DNA of 64,000 bases from Variovorax ginsengisoli (lineage in GTDB: Bacteria; Pseudomonadota; Gammaproteobacteria; Burkholderiales; Burkholderiaceae_C), in contig NZ_JAUJZH010000015.1 of assembly GCF_030486595.1 (NCBI RefSeq), positions 1 to 64,000 on the forward strand, written 5' to 3'. A model generated the notes under the pieces. The model was not told the DNA's origin and ran no database searches. It worked only from the letters and a program-made list of their open reading frames with translations. Position 1 is the stretch's first letter; the number at the start of each line of letters is the position of its first letter. Below, in pieces: positions 17,888 to 26,085 of the stretch. The translations under genes and the position numbers were made by a program.

Positions 17888-19837
17888 TTACGCAGGCTGC
17901 GGCTCGGCTTCCTGGCCGCCCAGATAGGCTTCGATCACCTTGGCGTCGGCCTGCACCGCGGCAGGCTCGCCTTCGGCGATCTTCTGTCCGAAGTCGAGCA
18001 CCGAGACCGTGTCGCACATGCTCATCACGACGTCCATGTGGTGCTCGATCAGGATCACGGTCACGCCGTGCTCGCGGATCTTGCGGATGATGGCGATCAG
18101 CTCCTTGATGTCCGGCGCCGTCAGGCCGGCGGCCGGTTCGTCGAGCAGCAGCAGCTGCGGGTCGAGCGCCAGCGCGCGGGCGATCTCGAGCAGCCGCTGC
18201 TTGCCGTACGGCAGGTTGCGCGCCTCCTCGGCGGCGAAGGCCTCGAGGCCGACGAACTTGAGCAGGCCCAGCGCCCGGTTGGCCGCCGCCGCACTCTCGC
18301 GCTTGTAGCGCGGCGTGTGGACCGCGACGTCGAACAGGTTGCTGCGGAAGGTGTGATGCAGCCCGACCTGCACGTTCTGCTGCGCCGTCATCTCGCCGAA
18401 CAGCTGCACGTTCTGGAAGGTGCGCGCGATGCCCGACAGCGCGATGTCGGACGATGTGCGACCGACCAGCGAACGCCCGCCGAAGCTGATCGCGCCGGCG
18501 GTCGGCACGTAGATGCCGGTCAGCACGTTCATCATCGTGCTCTTGCCGGATCCGTTGGGCCCGATCAGGCCGTGGATGGTGCCGCGCCTGACAGTCAGGT
18601 CGACATTGTTGAGCGCCTTCAGGCCGCCGAACTGCATCAGCACGCCCGACGCCTGCAGCACCTCGGGCTGGCCGCCGGCCATGGCGGCGGTCGCCACGGC
18701 ATCGGCCGGCGCGATGCCGGCGCCCTCGACCTCGAGCCGGGCCTTGGGCCGGCGCAGGTTCAGCGCGTTGCGCACGAAGCCCACGATGCCGTCCTGCAGG
18801 TAGTAGACGACGAACAGCATGATCACGCCGAAGATCGAGAGCCGCCAGTCGGTCATGGTCTGGAGCCAGAACGACAGGCCCGCGAGCGCGATGCTGCCGA
18901 CCACCGGAATGGCCATCTGCTTGGGCGTGACGCGCTTCATCTGCACGCCCACCACCGCCACCACCATGACCAGCACCGCCAGCGCCACCGACACGTAGCG
19001 GAACAACTCCACGTCGTCGAGCAGCTTGGGCAGCAGCACGATGATGGTCGCGCCCAGCATGGCACCGATGCGGCTCTTGCGCCCGCCCATGATCACGGCC
19101 AGCAGGAACAGCACGGTGAGCTCGAAGTTGTAGGTGTTCGGCGAGATGTACTGCTCCGAATACGCATACAGGCTGCCGGCCAGTCCGGCGAAGCCGGCGC
19201 TGATCACGAAGGCATAGACCTTGTAGCGGTACACCGACACGCCCATGCAGTCCGACGCCACCGGGCTGCCGCGCAGCGCCTCGAAGGCGCGCCCGAGATG
19301 CGAGCGCAGGATGCGATGAACCACGACCAGCGACAGCACCAGCATCACGACCACCAGCCAGTAGAACTCGCGCTCGTCGAGCTTGTGGCCGAACAGCGGC
19401 GGCTTGGTGAGCTTGATGCCCATCGGCCCTTCGGTGATGAAGCTCATCTCGTTGATGAGGATCTGGATGATGGTGCCAAAGGCCAGCGTAACCATTGCCA
19501 GGTACGGCCCCGTGACACGCAGGGCCGGCAATGCCAGCAGCGCACCGAACAGCGCCGTGACGCCGATCGAGGCGATCAGCGCCACCATCAGCGGTGCGCC
19601 GAGCTTGTAGACCAGCACGCCCGCCGTGTAGGCGCCGAGCCCGAACAGGCCCGCATGGCCCAGCGAGACCTGGCCGGTGTAGCCGACCACGATGTCCAGC
19701 CCGAACAGCAGGATCGCGTAGATCATGATGGTCTCGAGCAGGTGGATGTAGTACGGGTTGTCGATGCCGATCGGGAACAGCAGCAGCGCCGCGAAGCCGA
19801 CGAGAGCGAGGAGGAAGCGTCCGATTTTGGTATTCAT
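17888..19837 (-). CDS. livMG: Fused LivM permease - LivG ATPase of a branched-chain amino acid ABC transporter
   Basis: A 649-residue two-domain protein. Residues 1-355 are a LivM-type permease with about ten membrane helices and the GLDIVVGYTGQVSLGHAG block. Residues 356-392 form an Ala-rich linker. Residues 393-649 are a LivG-type ATPase: Walker A GPNGSGKST (426-434), signature NLPYGKQRLLEIARALA, Walker B LLLLDEPAAGLT, switch EHHMDVVMS. In most bacteria these are separate genes. A continuous open frame with no break shows a true fusion rather than an annotation artefact. It lies 7 bases after livH and 14 before livF, and would pair with both. Confidence 0.93.
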   Translation of the reverse strand: MNTKIGRFLLALVGFAALLLFPIGIDNPYYIHLLETIMIYAILLFGLDIVVGYTGQVSLGHAGLFGLGAYTAGVLVYKLGAPLMVALIASIGVTALFGALLALPALRVTGPYLAMVTLAFGTIIQILINEMSFITEGPMGIKLTKPPLFGHKLDEREFYWLVVVMLVLSLVVVHRILRSHLGRAFEALRGSPVASDCMGVSVYRYKVYAFVISAGFAGLAGSLYAYSEQYISPNTYNFELTVLFLLAVIMGGRKSRIGAMLGATIIVLLPKLLDDVELFRYVSVALAVLVMVVAVVGVQMKRVTPKQMAIPVVGSIALAGLSFWLQTMTDWRLSIFGVIMLFVVYYLQDGIVGFVRNALNLRRPKARLEVEGAGIAPADAVATAAMAGGQPEVLQASGVLMQFGGLKALNNVDLTVRRGTIHGLIGPNGSGKSTMMNVLTGIYVPTAGAISFGGRSLVGRTSSDIALSGIARTFQNVQLFGEMTAQQNVQVGLHHTFRSNLFDVAVHTPRYKRESAAAANRALGLLKFVGLEAFAAEEARNLPYGKQRLLEIARALALDPQLLLLDEPAAGLTAPDIKELIAIIRKIREHGVTVILIEHHMDVVMSMCDTVSVLDFGQKIAEGEPAAVQADAKVIEAYLGGQEAEPQPA

Positions 19838-19844
19838 GTGAGCG

Positions 19845-20720
19845 TCAGACCTTCTTGATCGCGGTCTTGCCGAACAGGCCGGCCGGGCGCACCGCCAGCA
19901 CGATCAGCAGCAGCACCAGGCCCGGAACGTCCTTGTAGCCGGTGCTCAGGTAGAAGCCGGTGGTGGTCTCGGCGATGCCCAGGATGATGCCGCCGAGGAT
20001 GATGCCCATGCCACTGGTCAGCCCGCCGATGATCGCCACCGCGAAGGCCTTCAGGCCCAGCACCGCGCCCATGGTGGCGCCGGTCAAGGTCAGCGGCGCG
20101 ATCAGCACGCCCGCGAAGGCCGCGGTCAGCGACGACAGCGCATACGAGAAAGTGATGACCAGGCCGGTGTTGATGCCCATCAGCTTGGCTGCATCGCGGT
20201 CGTTGAAGGTCGCGACCACCGCCTTGCCGTAGATCGAGCGGCGGTTGAACAGCTCGACCGCCAGCATCATGAGGATGGCGCCCACCACCACCAGGATCTC
20301 CATCGGCAGCACGTTGGCGTTGAGGAACTTGATCGGCGCCTCGGGCAGCGGCGACGGGAACTTGAGGTCGTCGCGGCCCCAGACGTTCTCGGCCACGTTC
20401 TTGAAGATGATGCCGAGCGCGATGGTCGACATGATCCAGCCGAATTCCGACTTGATCTTGATCGCCGGCCGCACGCCGATGCGTTCGACCACGGCGCCCT
20501 GCACCGCGCCGAACAGGCACACCAGCGGGATCATGAGCCAATAGTTGACGCCCAGGGTGACCAGGGTGAGGCCCACCAGGGCGCCGAGCATCAGCGCGTC
20601 GCCCTGGCCGAAGTTGAGGGTGTCCGAGGTGGCGAAGGTGAGCTGGTAGCCGAAGGCGATGACGGCATAGATCATGCCCAGCGCGATGCCGCTGAAGATG
20701 AGTTGGGTCAGGATTTGCAT
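19845..20720 (-). CDS. livH: Branched-chain amino acid ABC transporter permease LivH
   Basis: A 291-residue inner-membrane permease with about eight helices and the family blocks ALGMIYAVIAFGYQLTFATS and TLNFGQGDALMLGA near the N-terminus and LGLKAFAVAIIGGLTSGMG near residue 215. ATG at 20720 was chosen because the signal-like first helix begins directly there; the nine extra residues of the longer frame add nothing. It is separated from livK by 79 bases containing a hairpin with a T tract, so its expression is probably lower than that of livK. Confidence 0.92.
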   Translation of the reverse strand: MQILTQLIFSGIALGMIYAVIAFGYQLTFATSDTLNFGQGDALMLGALVGLTLVTLGVNYWLMIPLVCLFGAVQGAVVERIGVRPAIKIKSEFGWIMSTIALGIIFKNVAENVWGRDDLKFPSPLPEAPIKFLNANVLPMEILVVVGAILMMLAVELFNRRSIYGKAVVATFNDRDAAKLMGINTGLVITFSYALSSLTAAFAGVLIAPLTLTGATMGAVLGLKAFAVAIIGGLTSGMGIILGGIILGIAETTTGFYLSTGYKDVPGLVLLLIVLAVRPAGLFGKTAIKKV

Positions 20721-20745
20721 GACGGCTTTCGGGAGGCGTTGGCAC

Positions 20746-20783
20746 AAAAAGGCGCCGCCGCGGGAGCGACCCGGGGCGGCGCC
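20746..20783 (-). terminator. Intercistronic hairpin and T tract between livK and livH (attenuator-type)
   Basis: Bases 20751-20764 pair with 20770-20783 in 13 of 14 positions (outer arm GGCGCCGCC / GGCGGCGCC) with a 5-base loop. On the leftward strand the stem is followed by TTTTT (AAAAA at 20746-20750). This is a full intrinsic terminator shape placed after livK and before livH. Partial read-through would let the binding protein be made in excess over the membrane parts, as is usual for such systems. Confidence 0.75.
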
Positions 20784-20799
20784 GTCAGGCAGGCGCGGA

Positions 20800-22029
20800 T
20801 CAGGGCTTCAGCAGGGCGTCGTTGGCCGCGTTGTTTTTCAGCTGAACCATGGCCGCCTTCTTCATGTCGTCGGCGTTGGCGTAGTTGACGCGGCCGCCCT
20901 TGACCTCGCCGAACACCGGGATGTTGGCGGTGATGGCGTCGTGGTCGCCCTTGGCGAATGGCTTGGTGTAGGTGGTCACCACGCCCTCGACCGGCGTCTT
21001 CAGATCTTCCAGTGCGGCCAGGATCTTCGGGCCCTCGGTGCTGTTGGCCTGCTTGATGGCGGCGGCCAGCAGGTAGATCGAGTCGTAGCCCTGGGCGGCC
21101 GAGACCGGCGAATCGATGCGGTTGTTCTTCGGCTTGAAGGTGCCCAGGTAGCTGGTGATGAAGGCCTTGCGCTTGGGCGTGGTCGGCTCCTGGATGAAGG
21201 TCTGCGGCATGCGCGCGCCGTCGCCGCCCGGGCCTGCGTTGTCGATGAAGTTGGCCATCGACAGGGTCCAGCTGCCGACCATCGGAACCTTCCAGCCCAG
21301 CTTGGTCATGCCGTTGGCGATCTGCGCCAGCTCGGGGCCGATGCCGTAGGTCAGCACCGCCTCGGCGCCGGCTTCCTTGGCCTTCAGCAGCTGGGCCGTC
21401 ATGTCGACGTCCTTGATGTTGAACTTCTCGACCGCCACCGGCGTGATGCCCTTGGCCTTGAGCGCCTTCTCGAGGTCTTCGCGGCCCAGCTGGCCGTAGT
21501 TGGTGGAGTCGGCCAGGATCGCGACCTTCTTGAAGCCGCGGCGGGTGACCGCTTCTTCGACGATCATCGGCGCCTGGATGCTGTCGTGCGCCGCATTGCG
21601 GAACACGTAGTTCTCGGGCTCCTTGTCGAACTGGTGCGTGATGATCGAGCCGGTCGCGACGTTGTTCAGCACCGGGATCTTGGCTTCCTGGAAGAAGCGC
21701 TGCGACGCCAGGGCCACGCCGGTGTTGATGTAGCCGACCACGGCCACGACCTTTTCCTTGTTGATGAACTCCTGGGCGATCTGCACGCCGCGCTCGTTCT
21801 TGGCCTCGTCGTCGCGTTCGACCAGCTGGATCTGGCGACCCAGGACACCGCCGCTCTTGTTGATTTCCTCGGTGGCCAGGCGCACGCCGTCGCGCATGCT
21901 GACGCCCATCGAAGAAGAGCCGCCGGTGAACGGACCGTCGACGCCGATCTTGATCGGGTCGGCCGCGAACGCGCCAGCAGAGAAGGCCACGGCGCCCGCC
22001 ACGGCCAGAAGCTTGAATCGAAACAGCAT
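20800..22029 (-). CDS. livK: Branched-chain amino acid-type ABC transporter substrate-binding protein
   Basis: A 409-residue periplasmic binding protein (type 1 periplasmic fold). The signal peptide spans residues 1-22 (cleavage AFA/ADPIKIG). Typical family blocks are DGPFTGGSSSMGVSMRDGVRLA, EINKSGGVLGRQIQL and VVAVVGYINTGVALA. I chose ATG at 22029 behind GGAGAC; the longer version starts at a TTG. The ligand may be an amino acid or an aromatic acid: in Burkholderiales, Liv-like systems carry either. It is the first gene of the operon. A possible promoter is TTGTCA with TGTAAC at 18 bases on the leftward strand near 22080-22110. Confidence 0.9.
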   Translation of the reverse strand: MLFRFKLLAVAGAVAFSAGAFAADPIKIGVDGPFTGGSSSMGVSMRDGVRLATEEINKSGGVLGRQIQLVERDDEAKNERGVQIAQEFINKEKVVAVVGYINTGVALASQRFFQEAKIPVLNNVATGSIITHQFDKEPENYVFRNAAHDSIQAPMIVEEAVTRRGFKKVAILADSTNYGQLGREDLEKALKAKGITPVAVEKFNIKDVDMTAQLLKAKEAGAEAVLTYGIGPELAQIANGMTKLGWKVPMVGSWTLSMANFIDNAGPGGDGARMPQTFIQEPTTPKRKAFITSYLGTFKPKNNRIDSPVSAAQGYDSIYLLAAAIKQANSTEGPKILAALEDLKTPVEGVVTTYTKPFAKGDHDAITANIPVFGEVKGGRVNYANADDMKKAAMVQLKNNAANDALLKP

Positions 22030-22137
22030 CAGGAAAGTCTCCAAAAGGGGTCGAGAAAAAGTCGTCCGTAGAACATACCGTTACACGCGTTCTTCAGAGA
22101 GAGTGACAACCCTAAAAACGCTATAGGAAATATCTTT

Positions 22138-22154
22138 CTCCGGACCTGCCGGAG
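22138..22154 (-). terminator. Short hairpin after the aldo/keto reductase gene
   Basis: CTCCGG (22138-22143) and CCGGAG (22149-22154) form a 6-bp stem with a 5-base loop just past the reductase stop (leftward), followed by AAAGATATTT on that strand. There is no proper T run, so the terminator call is weak. Confidence 0.35.
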
Positions 22155-22160
22155 AGCGCC

Positions 22161-23204
22161 TCAGCGCGGCTCGCCGGCCAGTTGCTTGCGGCGGTTCTCG
22201 CCCTGCCGCGCGAACATCCAGCCGGGGTATTCGGCCGGCAGCCGGCTGACCTGGTCGAGCTGCGCCAGCTCGGACGCGCTCAGCGCCACCTGGGTCGCCG
22301 CCAGGTTGTCGGCCAGCTGTTCGGCACGGCGGGCGCCGACGATCACGCTGGTGACCTGGGGCTGGTGCAGCAGCCAGGCCAGCGCCACCTGGGCCACCGA
22401 GACGCCGTGCGCCGCGGCGATCGGGCGCATCGCATCGACGCAGTCCCAGGCCCGGTCTTTGTCGACCGGCGGAAAGTCGAAGCTCACGCGCCGGCTGCCC
22501 TGCTCGGCCTGCTGCTCGCGCCCGTACTTGCCGCTCAGCAGGCCGCCGGCCAGCGGGCTCCAGACCATCAGCCCGACGCCTTCGCTCTGCAGCATCGGCA
22601 CCAGTTCGCGCTCGAGGTCGCGGCCGGCCACGGTGTAGTAGGCCTGCAGCGATTCGAAGCGCGCCAGTCCCCAGCGCTCGGCGATGCCGAGCGCCTTGAC
22701 GATCTGCCAGGCGGCCCAGTTGGAGACGCCCACGTAGCGCACATGGCCCTGGCGCACCAGCTGGTCGAGGGCCCGAACGGTCTCCTCGATCGGCGTGGCG
22801 GGGTCGAAACCGTGGATCTGGTAGAGGTCGACGTGGTCGAGCTGCAGCCGCTTCAGGCTGGCCTTGAGGCCATCCATGATGTGGCTGCGCGAGGCGCCTC
22901 GGGCGTTCGGCCCGGGGCCGGTCTCGCCGAAGACCTTGGTGGCAACCACGACGCTGTCGCGCGGTACCTGGAGGTTCTTGAGGGCCTGGCCGGTGATCTG
23001 CTCGGACAGCCCGCCCGAATAGACGTCGGCGGTGTCGATGAAGTTGATGCCGGCGTCGAGCGCCTGGCCGACCAAGCGCTCGGCGTCGGCCTGCTGCAGG
23101 TCGCCGATCTGGCTCCAGATGCCCTCGCTGCCGCCGAAGGTCATGGTGCCGAGGCAGAGTTCGGAGACGAAAAGGCCGGTGCGGCCCAGGGGATGGTTGC
23201 GCAT
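22161..23204 (-). CDS. Aldo/keto reductase
   Basis: A 347-residue NADPH-dependent oxidoreductase of the AKR superfamily ((alpha/beta)8 barrel, cytosolic). The catalytic set is visible: Asp and Tyr in FIDTADVYSGG, Lys in VATKVFG and His in YQIHGFD. The cofactor-binding end is TSVIVGARRAEQLADN near residue 300. The sequence groups with YghZ/Tas-like and plant-pathogen AKRs. The start ATG at 23204 has AAGGAG upstream; the longer frame is rejected. Substrate unknown; many relatives reduce small aldehydes. Downstream of livK but separated by 131 bases. Confidence 0.9.
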   Translation of the reverse strand: MRNHPLGRTGLFVSELCLGTMTFGGSEGIWSQIGDLQQADAERLVGQALDAGINFIDTADVYSGGLSEQITGQALKNLQVPRDSVVVATKVFGETGPGPNARGASRSHIMDGLKASLKRLQLDHVDLYQIHGFDPATPIEETVRALDQLVRQGHVRYVGVSNWAAWQIVKALGIAERWGLARFESLQAYYTVAGRDLERELVPMLQSEGVGLMVWSPLAGGLLSGKYGREQQAEQGSRRVSFDFPPVDKDRAWDCVDAMRPIAAAHGVSVAQVALAWLLHQPQVTSVIVGARRAEQLADNLAATQVALSASELAQLDQVSRLPAEYPGWMFARQGENRRKQLAGEPR

Positions 23205-23349
23205 CGAAAACACTCCTTGTGTCGAAGCGGCAGAGCATAGGCGCGTCCGGCCGATCGTGCTGGCGGCCCTGCACCGCATCCTTCGGGCAGCCCGGAACGT
23301 CTTTGCCTGGTGAACAATGAGGCCGGCCTCGCCGGTGAAAGGCTCCATC

Positions 23350-23655
23350 ATGAAACACATGGTCCGCTACAAGCTCAAGGCCGATCGGGTCGACGAGAAC
23401 GAGCGCCTGGCCCGGGCGGTGTACGAAGAACTCGCCGAGCGCAGGCCGACCGGCCTGCGCTACGCCACCTTCAAGCTCGAGGACGGCGTGAGCTTCGTCC
23501 ACATCGCCTCGCACGAGGCGCCGGACGGCAGCAACCTGCTGACCGCCCTGCCCGCCTTCAAGGCCTTCGTGGCGGGCGTGCGCGAGCGCTGCGAAGAGCC
23601 GCCCGTCACGGTCGGGATCAGCGAAATCGGCTCCTATGGCTTCTTCGGGTCCTGA
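23350..23655 (+). CDS. Small protein of ferredoxin-like (Dabb/monooxygenase-like) fold
   Basis: A 101-residue protein beginning MKHMVRYKLKADRVDENERL. A short strand, a helix, YATFKLEDGVSFVHIASHE and a second helix (LTALPAFKAFVAGVRERCEEPP) match dimeric alpha/beta-barrel proteins such as antibiotic-biosynthesis-monooxygenase-like families. No catalytic residues can be assigned. The gene lies just upstream of an ECF sigma factor in the same direction, a pairing that suggests shared regulation. The start ATG at 23350 is favoured over 23317 because conserved sequence begins there. Confidence 0.68.
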   Translation: MKHMVRYKLKADRVDENERLARAVYEELAERRPTGLRYATFKLEDGVSFVHIASHEAPDGSNLLTALPAFKAFVAGVRERCEEPPVTVGISEIGSYGFFGS

Positions 23656-23760
23656 GGCTGAGGCGCCCGAGGCGCTGATCGCCACCTCGAAGAGGCGCGG
23701 CGCCAGTTCCTCGCGCTGGTCGACGACATCCGGCCCGACCTGCACCGCTACGCCACGCGC

Positions 23761-24564
23761 ATGACCGGATCGGTCGCCGATGGCGAGGACGTGGTGCAGG
23801 ACACGCTGGCGCGGGCCTGCTTCGAGCTCGCCCAGCACAAGGCGATGCCGCCGCTGCGGCCCTGGCTGTTTCGGATCGCCCACAACCGCGCGATCGACCA
23901 TTGGCGGCGCGAGGCGCATCGGCGGGCCGAGCCGCTCGAAACGGCGCTCGAGCTCGCCGACGATGCGGCGCTCGAGCCCGACCATGCGCTGGCGCGAGAG
24001 CAGGCCGTGCGGGCAGCGCTGCGCAGCTTCCTGCAGCTGGCGCCGGCGCAGCGCGGATGCGTCATCCTGAAGGACGTGCTCGACCATTCGCTCGAAGAGA
24101 TCGCCGCCGAACTCGAGCTCAGCGTGCCAGCCGTGAAGGCGGCGCTGCATCGCGGACGCGGCCTGCTGCGGCAGTCGCCGGCCACCACGCCGGACACGGC
24201 GCCGGCGCGCGCCCCGACCCCCGAGCTGCTGCGCTACGCCCGCCTGTTCAACGCCCGCGACTGGGACGGCGTGCGCGCCCTGCTGGCCGACGACGTGCGG
24301 CTGGACCTGGTGTCGCGCCGCAAGGCCGCGGGGCGGCGCGAGGTCGGCGTGTACTTCTCGAACTACGAGCGCCTCGACGACTGGCGGCTCGTGCCCGCAT
24401 GGCTGGACGGCCGCGCGGTGCTGGCCGTGCTGCCGGGCCGCGGCGACGGTCCGCCCGGCTACTTCATCGAGCTGCAGTGGCGCGACGGGCGACTCCGCCT
24501 GATCCGCGACTTCCGCCACGTGCCCTACATCGCGCGCGACGCCGATCTCGTGCTCGCGCCCTGA
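23761..24564 (+). CDS. ECF RNA polymerase sigma factor with C-terminal SnoaL-like domain (start unclear)
   Basis: A 267-residue product counted from the first ATG, but region 2 clearly begins earlier: in-frame codons from 23701 read RQFLALVDDIRPDLHRYATR, and the frame is open back to 23662 without ATG, GTG or TTG. Region 2 is MTGSVADGEDVVQDTL, and region 4 is the block ending LEEIAAELELSVPAVKAALH (about residues 120-135). The last 100 residues (RYARLFNARDWDGVRALLADDV onwards) are an NTF2-like domain, as in SigJ-like ECF41-type factors. An ATG at 23636 opens another frame (MASSGPEAEAPEAL) that would join with a one-base shift near 23675. Thus either a frameshift or a rare start is present. Confidence 0.75.
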   Translation: MTGSVADGEDVVQDTLARACFELAQHKAMPPLRPWLFRIAHNRAIDHWRREAHRRAEPLETALELADDAALEPDHALAREQAVRAALRSFLQLAPAQRGCVILKDVLDHSLEEIAAELELSVPAVKAALHRGRGLLRQSPATTPDTAPARAPTPELLRYARLFNARDWDGVRALLADDVRLDLVSRRKAAGRREVGVYFSNYERLDDWRLVPAWLDGRAVLAVLPGRGDGPPGYFIELQWRDGRLRLIRDFRHVPYIARDADLVLAP

Positions 24565-24576
24565 GATGGGCGGTGC

Positions 24577-25539
24577 TCAGGCCGGATCGTCCGCCGGGTC
24601 CGGCTGCGCGTCTTCGCGCCGGCCCGAACCCTTCTTGCGCCCCCGGGCCGCTTTCTTCGCGGCGCGCTCGGCATCGAGCAGCTGTCCGGCCGCCAGCCAC
24701 TGCGCGAACTCCTCGGGCGTCTCCAGCGTGATGCGGCCGATGTTGCCGCTGCGGAATTCATTCATCACGATCTCGGCCGCCTTCTGCAGGTTGACCCGGC
24801 CCTTGCCGAGCAGCGCGCCGCGCTTGCGGCCGATCGCCTCGAGCACCTCTTCGTCGCTCAGCGCGCCGATCGGATCGATCTTGAAACGGGCCTCGACCAG
24901 GCCCGCGTAGTGGCCCTTGAGGTAGTCGAGCAGTTCGAGCGCCACCTCTTCCTCGTCGAAGGCGTTGCGCCCGATGGCGCCGCTGGCCGCCAGGTTGTAG
25001 CCGCTCTTGGCGACGATGATGCGCGGCCACAGCATGCCCGGGGTGTCCCACAGGTAGAAGTCGTCGGCCAGCGTGATGCGCTGCTCCAGCTTGGTGATGC
25101 CGGCCTCGTCGCCGGTCTTGGCCTTGCGGCTGCCGGTGAGGGTGTTGATCAGTGTCGACTTGCCGACATTGGGAATGCCGCAGATCAGCACCCGCATCGG
25201 CTTGGCCATGCCGCCGCGGGCCGGCGAGAGCGCATGGCAGGCATCGATCAGCTGGCGCGCCGGCGTGGTCTGGCTGGCGTCGAGGCCGATCGCGCGGGTC
25301 TCGGGCAGCGCGTTGTAGTGGGCCAGCCAGAGCGCGGTGCAGGCCGGGTCGGCCAGGTCCTGCTTGTTGAGCACCTTGAGTCCCGGCTTGTGGCCGGTGA
25401 GCTCGGCCAGCATCGGGTTGGCGCTCGATCCGGGCAGGCGGGCGTCGAGCAGCTCGATGACGACGTCGATGTCCTTGATCCGTTCGGCAATGGCCTTCTG
25501 GGTCAGGTGCATGTGACCGGGGAACCACTGGATGGCCAT
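24577..25539 (-). CDS. ylqF: Ribosome biogenesis GTPase YlqF/RbgA
   Basis: A 320-residue circularly permuted GTPase that helps late assembly of the 50S subunit. G-motif order is permuted: G4 NKQD at residues 58-61, G1 GIPNVGKST at 121-129, G3 DTPG at 165-168. The N-terminal IQWFPGHMHLTQKAI block is the family hallmark, and a helical C-terminal domain follows (residues 200-290). The tail is Lys/Arg/Asp-rich (AARGRKKGSGR). The start ATG at 25539 matches the conserved N-terminus; the longer frame to 25920 is a shadow. Its stop is 12 bases from the ECF stop (convergent). Confidence 0.93.
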   Translation of the reverse strand: MAIQWFPGHMHLTQKAIAERIKDIDVVIELLDARLPGSSANPMLAELTGHKPGLKVLNKQDLADPACTALWLAHYNALPETRAIGLDASQTTPARQLIDACHALSPARGGMAKPMRVLICGIPNVGKSTLINTLTGSRKAKTGDEAGITKLEQRITLADDFYLWDTPGMLWPRIIVAKSGYNLAASGAIGRNAFDEEEVALELLDYLKGHYAGLVEARFKIDPIGALSDEEVLEAIGRKRGALLGKGRVNLQKAAEIVMNEFRSGNIGRITLETPEEFAQWLAAGQLLDAERAAKKAARGRKKGSGRREDAQPDPADDPA

Positions 25540-25695
25540 CGGGGAATTCTTTCTCTGTCTGCGGGATGCGGGCCCGCCATTGTCGCCGCGCCGCGCAGGT
25601 GGTCGTTCCGACCTCGACCACGTTGCCGAAATGCTTACGTCTTGCGCGCGCCGATCAGGGCACAGTAGGGTTTTGCGAGGAAAGGACCGCTCACC

Positions 25696-26055
25696 ATGCA
25701 GATCCAGATCAACACCAGCAACGGCATCGAGAACAAGGAAGCCCTGGAGCGCTGGGCCGACACCGAGATGCGCCAGACCCTGGCCCGCTTCGCGGCCGAG
25801 GTCACGCGCGTCGAGATCCACCTGAGCGACGAGAACCACACCGCCAGCGGCGGTGCGGACAAGCGCTGCGCGATGGAGGCCCGCATCGCGGGCCATCAGC
25901 CGCTCGCCGTGAGCCACCACGCGGCCGGCCTCGACGAGGCCTTCCGCGGCGCCGCCGAAAAGCTCAAGCGCGCCCTCGACAGCACCCTGGGCCGGCTCTA
26001 TGGCCGCCGCGACCGCGACTCGATCCGCAAGGACGGCGACGCGGTGGTCGAATAA
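25696..26055 (+). CDS. Ribosome hibernation/stability factor, HPF/RaiA-like
   Basis: A 119-residue protein with the S30AE-type fold: MQIQINTSNGIENKEALERWADTEM, then VTRVEIHLSDENHTASGGADKRCAMEARI and a final helix LDEAFRGAAEKLKRALDSTLG. Such proteins bind the 30S decoding region in stationary phase. It is the short form without the long dimerising tail. The start ATG has GAGGAAAGGA upstream. Divergent from ylqF, convergent with the SDR gene; 26060-26079 holds a small GC hairpin between the two stops. Confidence 0.8.
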   Translation: MQIQINTSNGIENKEALERWADTEMRQTLARFAAEVTRVEIHLSDENHTASGGADKRCAMEARIAGHQPLAVSHHAAGLDEAFRGAAEKLKRALDSTLGRLYGRRDRDSIRKDGDAVVE

Positions 26056-26085
26056 GGAGGGCCCGCGCGTGCCCGGGCCGCATCA

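Noticed and set aside
17873..19858. 661-residue plus-strand frame opposite livMG
   Set aside because: Shadow of the fused transporter gene.
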